From assembly GCA_023247595.1 (NCBI GenBank), contig JAHFGF010000011.1:1-17778 (forward strand): DNA of 17,778 bases, in the 5' to 3' direction. Under the pieces are notes generated by a model, which saw only the letters and a program-made list of their open reading frames with translations, ran no database searches and was not told the origin of the DNA. Made by a program: the position numbers and the translations under genes. How positions within the stretch are numbered: the stretch's first letter is position 1; the number at the start of each line of letters is the position of its first letter. This stretch comes from Candidatus Omnitrophota bacterium. GTDB taxonomy: Bacteria > Omnitrophota > Koll11 > Zapsychrales > Fredricksoniimonadaceae. Positions 8,224 through 14,903 of the stretch are shown in pieces.

Positions 8224-8255
8224 AAAAATAAAATCGGGAAGGTGGGGCTTGCCCG
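8224..8255 (-). terminator. Candidate Rho-independent terminator after tRNA-Pro
   Basis: On the minus strand the arm CGGG-C-AAG (8255-8248) pairs with CTTCCCG (8241-8235) through seven base pairs with one bulged C, enclosing loop CCCCAC. The T-rich tract ATTTTATTTTT follows directly (8234-8224). The stem and tail have the usual shape of an intrinsic terminator and lie where the tRNA-Pro transcript should end. The arms copy the tRNA-Pro acceptor stem except for the bulge. Confidence 0.55.
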
Positions 8256-8280
8256 TCATGAACCATTTTGGTTTATGACG
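8254..8280. repeat. 12-bp inverted repeat (hairpin) downstream of tRNA-Pro
   Basis: CGTCATGAACCA on the plus strand is matched by TGGTTTATGACG after a three-base TTT loop. Eleven of twelve pairs are Watson-Crick. The remaining one would be a G-U wobble in plus-strand RNA but an A-C mismatch in minus-strand RNA. No T-run follows on either strand, so a terminator role is unlikely. It could be a processing signal, a REP-like unit or part of a small RNA. Confidence 0.6.
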
Positions 8281-8288
8281 AGGTCTCA

Positions 8289-8305
8289 CACCGCCAGAGG
8301 CGGTG
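8289..8305. repeat. 7-bp GC-rich hairpin downstream of tRNA-Pro
   Basis: CACCGCC and GGCGGTG form a perfect seven-pair stem around a three-base loop. It lies 24 bases after the tRNA 3' end. No U-tract follows on the minus strand, so it is probably not a terminator itself, but it could block 3' exonucleases or guide tRNA 3' processing. Confidence 0.55.
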
Positions 8306-8328
8306 CGGAAACCCTTTTCCAAAAATAA

Positions 8329-8402
8329 TCGGGAAGCAGGGATTTGAACCCTGGACCTCAACGTCCCGAACGTTGCGCGCTAGCCAACTGCGCTACTTCC
8401 CG
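8329..8402 (-). tRNA. tRNA-Pro (anticodon CGG)
   Basis: The minus strand folds into a full cloverleaf: acceptor CGGGAAG/CTTCCCG, D stem GCGC/GCGC, anticodon stem CAACG/CGTTG with loop TTCGGGA, a five-base variable loop, and T stem CAGGG/CCCTG with loop TTCAAAT, followed by discriminator A. Anticodon CGG reads the proline codon CCG. The C1-G72 pair and G37 next to the anticodon are normal for bacterial tRNA-Pro. The terminal CCA is not encoded (ATTATT follows the acceptor arm), so it must be added by a nucleotidyltransferase such as the Cca encoded at 3099-4376. Confidence 0.97.
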
Positions 8403-8442
8403 TTAATTCAAAAACTATAAACTCTATAACAAATTAGGCGAT

Positions 8443-8471
8443 ATTGTAACATCGTCGATGTGCTTCGTCAA
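8443..8471 (-). promoter_or_regulatory. Sigma70-type promoter for tRNA-Pro
   Basis: TTGACG (8471-8466) and TACAAT (8448-8443) on the minus strand are separated by exactly 17 bases, a near-consensus housekeeping promoter. Transcription should begin about 34 bases upstream of the mature tRNA. The spacer contains a perfect palindrome, CATCGTCGATG (8450-8460), directly against the -10 box. Confidence 0.75.
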
Positions 8472-8677
8472 ACGAGTAGTTTAACGGGGGCATCACCTAC
8501 CCAATAACCCATGTGACATACAATAAAACCTATTATCCCTGCGGCTACCATGCCCTATTGCCAATATATTATGAACGACCTCTTAAATTTTGATCCATCC
8601 ATTTTTGAAGTCATGGATTATAAAAGTCCGAATCTGTTTTAGCTGTGGATTTCCAAGCCCAACGGCACATAGAACCT
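8472..8677. other. Non-coding gap between gspD and the tRNA-Pro promoter
   Basis: I find no convincing gene or terminator here. Several short open frames exist on the minus strand: a TTG-initiated frame of 32 codons from about 8687, a frame of 19 codons from 8611 ending in TAG, and a continuation in the same frame (ATG at 8551 to TGA at 8468) with a hydrophobic stretch. A 30-codon ATG frame lies antisense at 8550-8642. None has a good ribosome-binding site. Remnants of a decayed small gene are possible but unproven. Confidence 0.4.
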
Positions 8678-10255
8678 TCAAGGCTTTTCAACGATCTCTG
8701 ATGGGAAGGAATATTCTTCTTGATTAACATCGCCTGTTATTATTTTGGGCGTTAAAAGGATTGCGATTTCCGTCTTACGCGTCTGGTCTGTTTTACTCCT
8801 GAAGGCAGCTCCAAGAACAGGGATCTTACCTAAAAACGGCACCTGCTTTGTTTCAAGGATTTTCTCTTCCTTGATCAATCCGCCGATAACCAATGTCACG
8901 CCGTCTTTGACCACAATGGTCGTTTCGGCTTCCGAAGTTTCAACAACCGGAATGGCATTGTTAGTCCCTGTTGTAATCGTTTTGACAACAGAACTGACCT
9001 CGGGCTTAATCTTCATGGTGATAAAACCATCTTTATGAATTACCGGCGTCACATACAACTTAACACCCACTTCAATAAACTGAACATTTTCAGAAGTTGT
9101 CGTCGGACCAGAAGCCGGCGTTGTGGTTGTTGAAGTCACATAAGGCTCTGTGGAACCAACCAGGACTTTCGCCTCTTTATTATTAATGGCCATGATGCGC
9201 GGGCTGGAAAGGATCTTCGTGTTCCCCAAGGTCTCGAGCGCCTCCAATAAAGCGGTATAATTATCATCACTCAAAGTTCCAATAGCGATTTTACCCCGCT
9301 TATCGCTGCTATTAAGAACAGAAAAATTGCTGACCAAATTTAAATCCTGATAATTGGAAACAATAGCTTCCCAATCAACTCCCAATTTCTGATCATCCGT
9401 TAAAGAAATCTGCAGAATCTTGGCCTCGATAAGGACCTGAGGATCCTTCTGGTCAAAAGCATTAATCATCCCGCCTATTTCTTTTATCTTGGCCGGCGTA
9501 TCGCTGACATATATCGCGTTAGACCTTTCATCAAACTGAATAGACCCCACCACCGGCGTTAGAGCTCCATACAACTTGCCGGCTAAGTCCTGCGCCTTGG
9601 CGTAGGAAAGCTCAAAGACCTGTTTTTCAGTCGGAACATCCACCATGTCGACAATATCTTCCATCTGTTCCATTTTAGACATGCGGTCCATAAAAATGAC
9701 CGTGTTTGATTTATCGTCGGTAATAATTTTTCCCGTGGCGCTTTTAACTTGGTTTAATAGATCGGCCACATTTTTCGCGGAAACATTCAGCAGCTGCCTG
9801 ACCCGCGTCTGGGGTTCTTCGCCGAACTTATGGTCAAACTTCTCTTCAAATTCTTTGGCTGTCATGATCTTGACGACATCATTCTCTTTGACAAAAGCCC
9901 AACCGTTGGCATCAACGATGATTTTCAAAGCATCCATGACTTCCAGATTTTTAAGATACACCGAAATTTTACCTGTCACATTTTGCCCGGCGACGATGTT
10001 AAGCCCGCTCTTCTGCGAAACCAACTTAAGAACATCCACCACATCAATATTTTTTAAATCAAGAACATCAATAGTCTTTAACGCTTCCTGCGATCCCGCC
10101 GCATAATGAGGCGTTATGGGCGTGACCTGAGGATTTTCCTCTTGGACGGACTCAACAACAGCATCCGGCTGATCTTGTCCGTGAATAATATCTGGCTTCA
10201 TAAACGCAGCCAGCGCGATAAACATCAACAAAAGAATGATTCTTACGTTTGTCAT
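8678..10255 (-). CDS. gspD: Type II secretion system secretin GspD (PilQ/MshL-like size)
   Basis: Outer-membrane secretin forming the multimeric exit pore. The 525 residues have a signal peptide (about 1-26), an STN/N0 domain (about 61-112, IDVLDLKNIDVVDVLKLV), two N1-type KH-like modules (about 150-208 and 211-268) and the secretin domain (about 272-507) with the signature VPFLGKIPVLGAAF (472-485). A Thr/Ser-rich loop (374-388) sits where secretins carry gate loops. It is shorter than classical GspD of about 650 residues, with fewer N-domains and no obvious C-terminal pilotin-binding extension, so a PilQ/MshL-type label is also defensible. The ATG directly follows the gspC stop. It is the last gene of the gspA-C-D module. 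Confidence 0.93.
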   Translation of the reverse strand: MTNVRIILLLMFIALAAFMKPDIIHGQDQPDAVVESVQEENPQVTPITPHYAAGSQEALKTIDVLDLKNIDVVDVLKLVSQKSGLNIVAGQNVTGKISVYLKNLEVMDALKIIVDANGWAFVKENDVVKIMTAKEFEEKFDHKFGEEPQTRVRQLLNVSAKNVADLLNQVKSATGKIITDDKSNTVIFMDRMSKMEQMEDIVDMVDVPTEKQVFELSYAKAQDLAGKLYGALTPVVGSIQFDERSNAIYVSDTPAKIKEIGGMINAFDQKDPQVLIEAKILQISLTDDQKLGVDWEAIVSNYQDLNLVSNFSVLNSSDKRGKIAIGTLSDDNYTALLEALETLGNTKILSSPRIMAINNKEAKVLVGSTEPYVTSTTTTPASGPTTTSENVQFIEVGVKLYVTPVIHKDGFITMKIKPEVSSVVKTITTGTNNAIPVVETSEAETTIVVKDGVTLVIGGLIKEEKILETKQVPFLGKIPVLGAAFRSKTDQTRKTEIAILLTPKIITGDVNQEEYSFPSEIVEKP

Positions 10256-10858
10256 TTACTGGGTTAACTCCACCTTCTGGCCGTGATAATTAAATATGAC
10301 TTTACCTTCCCGGATCTCTTCGACCACCGCGTCGCTGATCGTTTGTCCGACGGATACAAAAACCGTCTGGCTGGTCTTGACATCTTCGAGGATGGCCTGC
10401 GGTTGATTATCCAAAACAATACCGAGGACGCGGATTGATTCGCTGAGCTGGGGCGCTGGCGCCGCGGCAACAGGAGTTTCTTGCGGCTTGGATTTTTCCC
10501 ACGGCATTTCGAATATATTGCGCTGTTCGAGCATGGCGAGATACTCATCAAAGGGCCTGTCGACATCATTCATCAGAGAAAATTTGTTCCGCTTGTCGTT
10601 CGTTTGACCCCCCGGCTGCAAAGCAACCGCCTCTTTTTCTTGTTTATGAATGTATTGATAGACTAGATATGTCCCCGCAACCAAACACACGATCATTAGA
10701 ATATTATTAACCAGTGAAAGAGCATCGGATTCATTTCCGCCCGACGATCTTCGGTTACTTTGTCCCTGAACCCCGCTCTCCTGGCGCTTAGCCGATGAAA
10801 GCGATTTACGGCGGATGACCTTTAATAATTTTTCCTCCGCGGTAAGGGATTTATCCAT
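10256..10858 (-). CDS. gspC: GspC-like inner-membrane linker protein of the type II secretion system
   Basis: Bitopic inner-membrane protein expected to connect the inner-membrane platform to the secretin N-domains. The 200 residues show a basic cytoplasmic N-terminus, one transmembrane helix (about 49-69), a polar/proline linker, the YLAMLEQRNIFEMP segment typical before the GspC homology region, and an HR-like beta domain near the C-terminus (RVLGIVLDNQPQAILEDVK through VIFNYHGQKVELTQ). No PDZ domain follows, unlike classical GspC. It begins three bases after the ATPase stop and ends exactly where gspD begins; this C-D pairing is the strongest support for the call. No Shine-Dalgarno sequence is visible. 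Confidence 0.82.
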   Translation of the reverse strand: MDKSLTAEEKLLKVIRRKSLSSAKRQESGVQGQSNRRSSGGNESDALSLVNNILMIVCLVAGTYLVYQYIHKQEKEAVALQPGGQTNDKRNKFSLMNDVDRPFDEYLAMLEQRNIFEMPWEKSKPQETPVAAAPAPQLSESIRVLGIVLDNQPQAILEDVKTSQTVFVSVGQTISDAVVEEIREGKVIFNYHGQKVELTQ

Positions 10859-10861
10859 GGT

Positions 10862-11686
10862 TTAAAGCCAAATCTTTTCGTCAGCCAGAATCCGGGCAAT
10901 CAATTCTGCTGTCACTGTTTCAAGATCGAACATCACAAGTTTTTCCATGGCCTGATGACAGATCATCGCTGTTTTGCGAGGATAACCCTGACTATAGGCA
11001 TGAATTCTATTAATCGCTTCATTGGTAAAAAGGCTGCGCTCTTCGCTATAACCGGCCTGCTTTAAGCGAAATTCAATCATCTTGCCCATTTCATATTCAT
11101 CCAGAGGGCTAATCATACATTTTAAACTCGCCCTATCCATAAGATTTTTAATCTTTTTAACTCTCGGAAGAAGCTCCATCTGCGCAAAAATGACCAGCTG
11201 CAGCATCTTCTGTTCATTGGTCTCATAATTTAAAATGGTCCTCAAGGTTTCCAGACACGGATCAGTCAGCTTCTGCCCCTCGTCTATTAAAAGGACCACT
11301 ATTTTATTTTCTTCAACACGCCTTTGAAAAAGATATTTTTCAATAGCATCCCGATGATCCACAGCGGAACGGAAAAACGGGCTGATCCCGAAGATTTTGG
11401 TTAAATGATTCAAAAATTGATACTCTGATTTGTAGGAAGGATTAAGAATCATGTGAAGCTCAAAATCATCCTCATCCTGGCCAAAATTCTGGAGCAATGT
11501 CCTTAACAACGTGGTCTTTCCTGTCCCGACGTCTCCAAAAACCAGGCTTAATCCTCGTCGAAGGCGGATGGCAATTTCCAAACGGTTAAGGGCTGCGTAA
11601 TGTCCGGCGGATCGGTAAAAAAAAGCCGGATCAGGGCTGGTGGAAAAGGGCTCCAAATCCAATTGAAGGGCTGGAAGATAGCTCAT
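10862..11686 (-). CDS. gspA: ExeA/GspA-family AAA ATPase
   Basis: Cytoplasmic AAA-type ATPase related to ExeA/GspA, which helps place the secretin in the cell wall in some type II systems. The 274 residues start with the family hallmark EPFSTSPDPAFFYRS (about 12-26), followed by Walker A GDVGTGKTT (51-59) and Walker B VVLLIDE (130-136), then arginine-containing helices and a C-terminal helical lid. There is no C-terminal transmembrane or peptidoglycan-binding domain as in full ExeA, and no gspB is present. It heads a gspA-C-D module behind two good promoters. The ATG has no Shine-Dalgarno sequence; an anti-Shine-Dalgarno-like CCTCC lies directly upstream. Confidence 0.88.
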   Translation of the reverse strand: MSYLPALQLDLEPFSTSPDPAFFYRSAGHYAALNRLEIAIRLRRGLSLVFGDVGTGKTTLLRTLLQNFGQDEDDFELHMILNPSYKSEYQFLNHLTKIFGISPFFRSAVDHRDAIEKYLFQRRVEENKIVVLLIDEGQKLTDPCLETLRTILNYETNEQKMLQLVIFAQMELLPRVKKIKNLMDRASLKCMISPLDEYEMGKMIEFRLKQAGYSEERSLFTNEAINRIHAYSQGYPRKTAMICHQAMEKLVMFDLETVTAELIARILADEKIWL

Positions 11687-11714
11687 AAAGGAGGCAATTG
11701 TATTTTTATAGATA

Positions 11715-11743
11715 CTTATAAAATTTAATTAAATTATTATCAA
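11715..11743 (-). promoter_or_regulatory. Promoter P2 for gspA-gspC-gspD
   Basis: TTGATA (11743-11738) and TATAAG (11720-11715) on the minus strand lie 17 bases apart, ten of twelve bases matching the sigma70 consensus, in a very AT-rich stretch. The predicted start near 11708 leaves a leader of about 22 bases before the gspA ATG. Confidence 0.65.
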
Positions 11744-11761
11744 TTAAGACGGGACTGTCAA
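11733..11761 (-). promoter_or_regulatory. Promoter P1 for gspA-gspC-gspD
   Basis: A perfect TTGACA (11761-11756), a 17-base spacer and AATAAT (11738-11733) match eleven of twelve consensus bases on the minus strand. Its -10 box overlaps the -35 box of the promoter at 11715-11743, so polymerase could occupy only one of the two at a time. Confidence 0.7.
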
Positions 11762-11787
11762 TATCTATTCCATAATTTAAATACAAC

Positions 11788-12351
11788 TTACGGCGACACC
11801 ACTGAAGGAGCAGGGGCATCATCCAGCACAAACATCTTTTCTAAAACAAGACGCGTTGAAATCTCTGATTCTGAACTGGAAGCATCCCTGTCAAAACGAA
11901 ATTGTTTCACATCAAAGAAATACGGATCTTTCTGCAGCATATAAACGAACTTAACAATGTCTTTAAACGACCCCTCAACCATTAAATTGACTGAAAATAA
12001 ACGCAGATCCGCTTCTTTTTGAGGCGTATTCGGCTTTAATTCAAGAATCTTTAACTTAAGTTCCCCTGCGATTTCTTCAACTTGAGAAAGAATGGAAGAC
12101 ATCACCTGCTGGGGAGATTTACTAATCCGGAATTTTTCCCAATTGGCGGCAAACTGTCTATCCATATTTTTTCCGCTATCAATCATTTTTAATTCTCTGG
12201 CCAATTTTGTTTTCTGAGCGTTGATTCTTTGATCCAATTCCTCTACATGTTCTGTCCAAACTCGAAAAACAACAAAAAATAAAATATAACCAACAACCAA
12301 CAGTATGGTTATGGTAATAAAAAATTTTTCGCGCCCTGATAGATTTTTCAT
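11788..12351 (-). CDS. gspM: Type II secretion protein GspM (PilO-like)
   Basis: Inner-membrane assembly-platform protein that partners GspL. The 187 residues show the typical LSGREKFFITI opening, a transmembrane helix (about 9-29), a periplasmic coiled-coil-like stretch (about 33-75) and a ferredoxin-like PilO/GspM domain (about 80-175, with FSVNLMVEGSFKDIVKFVYML). The ATG overlaps the gspL stop as ATGA, so the two products are probably made in coupled fashion. It is the last gene of the gspF-to-M run; a 101-bp promoter-bearing gap follows. The family call rests on motif shape and order, and a PilO label would be equivalent. Confidence 0.85.
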   Translation of the reverse strand: MKNLSGREKFFITITILLVVGYILFFVVFRVWTEHVEELDQRINAQKTKLARELKMIDSGKNMDRQFAANWEKFRISKSPQQVMSSILSQVEEIAGELKLKILELKPNTPQKEADLRLFSVNLMVEGSFKDIVKFVYMLQKDPYFFDVKQFRFDRDASSSESEISTRLVLEKMFVLDDAPAPSVVSP

Positions 12352-13817
12352 TTTGATGATTTTCCGGAAGCTGACCCAAGGCTTACAATGATCTTAAAGT
12401 CAGTCACTTCCATATCATGTAAAATACGTTTGGTGGCAAATTCAAGATTAACATCCTTAAACAAAGCAGACTTGATCAAATTCTGCTGAAAATTATTCAA
12501 ATGCGACGAGGATTGCGCATACCCTTCAATAGCAAGGCGCCGGTTATCAGTCATCGATAACGAACGCACAAAAACTTCTTCCGGCATGGCTGCCATCAAT
12601 TCCTGCATAAAATCCGCGAACATAATGCGTGAGTCTAGTCGGGATTTTATCAATTCCATGAATTTCATCTTTTGCTGTGCCGTGCGGCTTTCCTGTTTGA
12701 GTTCTTCGATTTGAAATCCAATACTGTTTAAAACATTTCGCTTTTGAATATAGCGCAGACCTAAAATACCGCTCCCTAACAATACAGCGACAACGCTCAA
12801 TAAGGCGAATTTAATCCATCGTTGACGGCTGACTCCTGCCTGATTGATGTCATGAAATTCTTGAGGGGTTAAATTGATGTGCTTGTGTAACGGAGCGATC
12901 ATTAAACCTAACAATACGGCCATGGTCGTATCCGTGCGCGTTTTAAGTTCTGCCATATTGATACTGTTTTGGATAAAAATATTTTCATAACCGGTCAGAA
13001 TATGGACAGGAACTTTCAGTTCCGTTTCAAATTTGGCCTTAAGCGTTTGGGCCTGCGGCAAAACTGAAAGGATGACAATATCTTTAATTTCCTCGCCTAT
13101 AGCTTCCTTCTGATATGTTTGAAGGCTCAAGGCCACCTGCTTGACAAATTCCCCCACTCTTCCTTCATTTAAATCACGCGCCCCGCAATGCACGCTGCGC
13201 GAAAAAATCAACTGACGCTTTGAACAAAAACACAATTCCGTCCGTGTTGAATCGATATTAACCAGCAGCGTCCCGCCGCGGGGATCAAAAATCTTTTGAT
13301 CCTGCGCGTAATTCAGCCAACCGGCAAGCCCGTAAGAACTGATTGTCAGATAGATAAACCTGATGCCGGCATCATTAAATATTTTCATGTACCGGTCGCT
13401 GACATTTTTGTGAATGACAAACACCAGCACCTTGGAATAACCGTCCATTCCCTTTTGAAGAATTTCATAATCATAAACCACTTCTTCCAAAGAAAACGGT
13501 ATTCGGGAAACGAGCTGAAGAGGAACCATCTTGGCAATCTCTTCGTCATTCTGAGACGGAAGATGGATTTGTTTAAGAATCACCCACTGCCGGGAAACAA
13601 CGACCATCAGTTCCGAAGGTTCAACTTTTTTGGATCGGCATACCTCACGCAGATACTTTACGATCTCCTCATCCGAGTGCTGTAAAAAAGCCTTAATGTC
13701 ACAAGACGTAACGACATGACGCCCTTTAAGCCATTTGAGCTGAACGCATTTTAAATGCGTTTCAGTGATCTCAATGGTGGTGCGAAAATTCTTAGATGAG
13801 GAGCTATTGCTTTTCAT
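12348..13817 (-). CDS. gspL: Type II secretion protein GspL (PilM-like domain plus PilN-like domain)
   Basis: Assembly-platform protein that recruits the GspE motor ATPase to the inner membrane. Its N-terminal cytoplasmic part (about 15-310) resembles the actin-like PilM fold, with PFSLEEVVYDYEIL and LLVNIDSTRTELCF segments. One transmembrane helix follows (RWIKFALLSVVAVLLGSGI), then a periplasmic coiled coil and a PilN/GspL ferredoxin-like domain (MPEEVFVRSLSMTDNRRLAI region). The ATG five bases after the gspK stop is used here, giving 489 residues. An in-frame TTG at 13838 would add seven residues and overlap gspK. Neither has a clear Shine-Dalgarno sequence. Its end overlaps gspM. Confidence 0.87.
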   Translation of the reverse strand: MKSNSSSSKNFRTTIEITETHLKCVQLKWLKGRHVVTSCDIKAFLQHSDEEIVKYLREVCRSKKVEPSELMVVVSRQWVILKQIHLPSQNDEEIAKMVPLQLVSRIPFSLEEVVYDYEILQKGMDGYSKVLVFVIHKNVSDRYMKIFNDAGIRFIYLTISSYGLAGWLNYAQDQKIFDPRGGTLLVNIDSTRTELCFCSKRQLIFSRSVHCGARDLNEGRVGEFVKQVALSLQTYQKEAIGEEIKDIVILSVLPQAQTLKAKFETELKVPVHILTGYENIFIQNSINMAELKTRTDTTMAVLLGLMIAPLHKHINLTPQEFHDINQAGVSRQRWIKFALLSVVAVLLGSGILGLRYIQKRNVLNSIGFQIEELKQESRTAQQKMKFMELIKSRLDSRIMFADFMQELMAAMPEEVFVRSLSMTDNRRLAIEGYAQSSSHLNNFQQNLIKSALFKDVNLEFATKRILHDMEVTDFKIIVSLGSASGKSSK

Positions 13818-13822
13818 ATTAT

Positions 13823-14902
13823 TTAATGGCGCTGCCAAGACATAATCGCAAGGTTATTGCGCGATACCACGCTTTCAATTGTCGAAGAAATTCCGGATGC
13901 AGCCTTTGCTTTAACCCGAATCCGCACATAATCGGATTTCATCGTCCTGAATTGGCCGATGATTAATAAAATTGCGGTCTCTTTTTCCATAAGCGGCATC
14001 GCATTGATATCGATGACACGATCATCGGCGGTGTACGCCTGCGAGTCCTCTCCTTTACGAAAACTGATGATCTTATCAGCCAGTGAATCGGCATCGGCTT
14101 CTTTTGTGTTGGAATGCGACCCTGTGTAAGACCTGGCCAACGCCTGAAGCACTACCGCAGGAGCTGTTTCAAAATTAATTTTTAAATCACCTGTTTTTGG
14201 ATAAACAGTCACATACGGTTTTAACCGCGCGAAAATCTCCGGCGTCATTCCCTGAACCAATTGCAATTCCTCAATCGAATCAAAAGGAAGATTTTTACAA
14301 TGATAGGGTTTGGCCTGATCCGTATAAAAATCATCCTCCGCCCCATATTCTTTATGACTCAACGCGTCATCAGAGTCCTTCCAATCAAGAACAGAATAGG
14401 CGATCCGATCGGCGGTTTGCTGTTCCGTTCCCAAAAGCGTTATTAGCGAACTCAAAATGGCGTGATTTTGAATTGTCAAAGCGTTTAAATTAATTTTGCG
14501 TTCTTCATCCATCATACCATAGCGATTTATTATAGTATCACTATCCAAATCTTTTTCAGCATAAGACACATCAAAATGACCATCGCCCAATTCTTTATTT
14601 TTAAAAATAACATCCGCCGGAGCTGCTGGGTTAATGGCAATGGCGCAATACGAAAGATCGTCTTGGAAACTTGAATTCGGATCGCGGTTATCTAAACGGC
14701 TTTGATCCAACGCGTATAAAAAACCTCCCAACGCGATGGCGTGTGACTTTACTTTTTCAACAGCATTTTTAGTCAAGGCAACCGTAATACGGCTTGACCG
14801 GCCCAGCGAAACAGCAAGCGCAATCAATATGACCAGAATCCATAAGACAACGAGCAGTATTATGCCAGAATTATTTTTTAACCGTCGGATTGAATGCGTC
14901 AT
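13823..14902 (-). CDS. gspK: Type II secretion minor pseudopilin GspK
   Basis: Large minor pseudopilin thought to sit at the pseudopilus tip with GspI and GspJ. The 359 residues start with a basic leader and a prepilin-type site (G13 then IILLVVLWILVILIA). Position 5 of the mature protein is Val, not Glu, which is characteristic of GspK. The GspK body is seen in INLNALTIQNHAILSSL, VLDWKDSDD, YGAEDDFY, FDSIEELQLVQGM and INFETAPAVVLQALA. The ATG starts one base after the gspJ stop without a Shine-Dalgarno sequence, suggesting reinitiation by ribosomes finishing gspJ. The order H-I-J-K around it is canonical. Confidence 0.94.
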   Translation of the reverse strand: MTHSIRRLKNNSGIILLVVLWILVILIALAVSLGRSSRITVALTKNAVEKVKSHAIALGGFLYALDQSRLDNRDPNSSFQDDLSYCAIAINPAAPADVIFKNKELGDGHFDVSYAEKDLDSDTIINRYGMMDEERKINLNALTIQNHAILSSLITLLGTEQQTADRIAYSVLDWKDSDDALSHKEYGAEDDFYTDQAKPYHCKNLPFDSIEELQLVQGMTPEIFARLKPYVTVYPKTGDLKINFETAPAVVLQALARSYTGSHSNTKEADADSLADKIISFRKGEDSQAYTADDRVIDINAMPLMEKETAILLIIGQFRTMKSDYVRIRVKAKAASGISSTIESVVSRNNLAIMSWQRH

Positions 14903-14903
14903 T

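Larger units (their letters stand above)
8221..8336 (-). repeat. Direct repeat of the tRNA-Pro 3' end and flank, 97 bp apart
   Basis: The last six bases of the tRNA 3' acceptor arm, the discriminator and the T-rich flank (8336-8318 on the minus strand) recur at 8241-8221. The 19-base and 21-base copies are identical apart from a two-base TT insertion. The space between them holds two further hairpins. The arrangement could be an ancient partial tRNA duplication, a footprint of insertion at a tRNA 3' end, or a shared terminator-like design. Confidence 0.6.

Noticed and set aside
8553..8580. Possible dif-like site (ATATATTATG core) near xerD in the same window
   Set aside because: Only the TTATG of one arm matches, the other arm does not, and the central spacing is four bases instead of six.
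8550..8642. 30-codon plus-strand ATG frame between gspD and tRNA-Pro
   Set aside because: Chance length, no ribosome-binding site, opposite in direction to all genes here.
9645..10106. 153-codon plus-strand open frame opposite gspD
   Set aside because: It is entirely antisense to a well-supported secretin gene, has no domain-like sequence and no ribosome-binding site; a shadow of codon bias.
10264..10569. 101-codon minus-strand frame overlapping gspC in another frame
   Set aside because: The overlapped frame encodes the GspC-like HR domain; the alternative reads as low-complexity Arg/Ser-rich noise.
11687..11721. Shine-Dalgarno-like AAAGGAGG on the plus strand followed by TTG
   Set aside because: The frame ends after seven codons and is antisense to the gspA leader; coincidence.
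13296..13685. 129-codon plus-strand open frame opposite gspL
   Set aside because: Antisense to gspL, no recognisable motif, no initiation signals.
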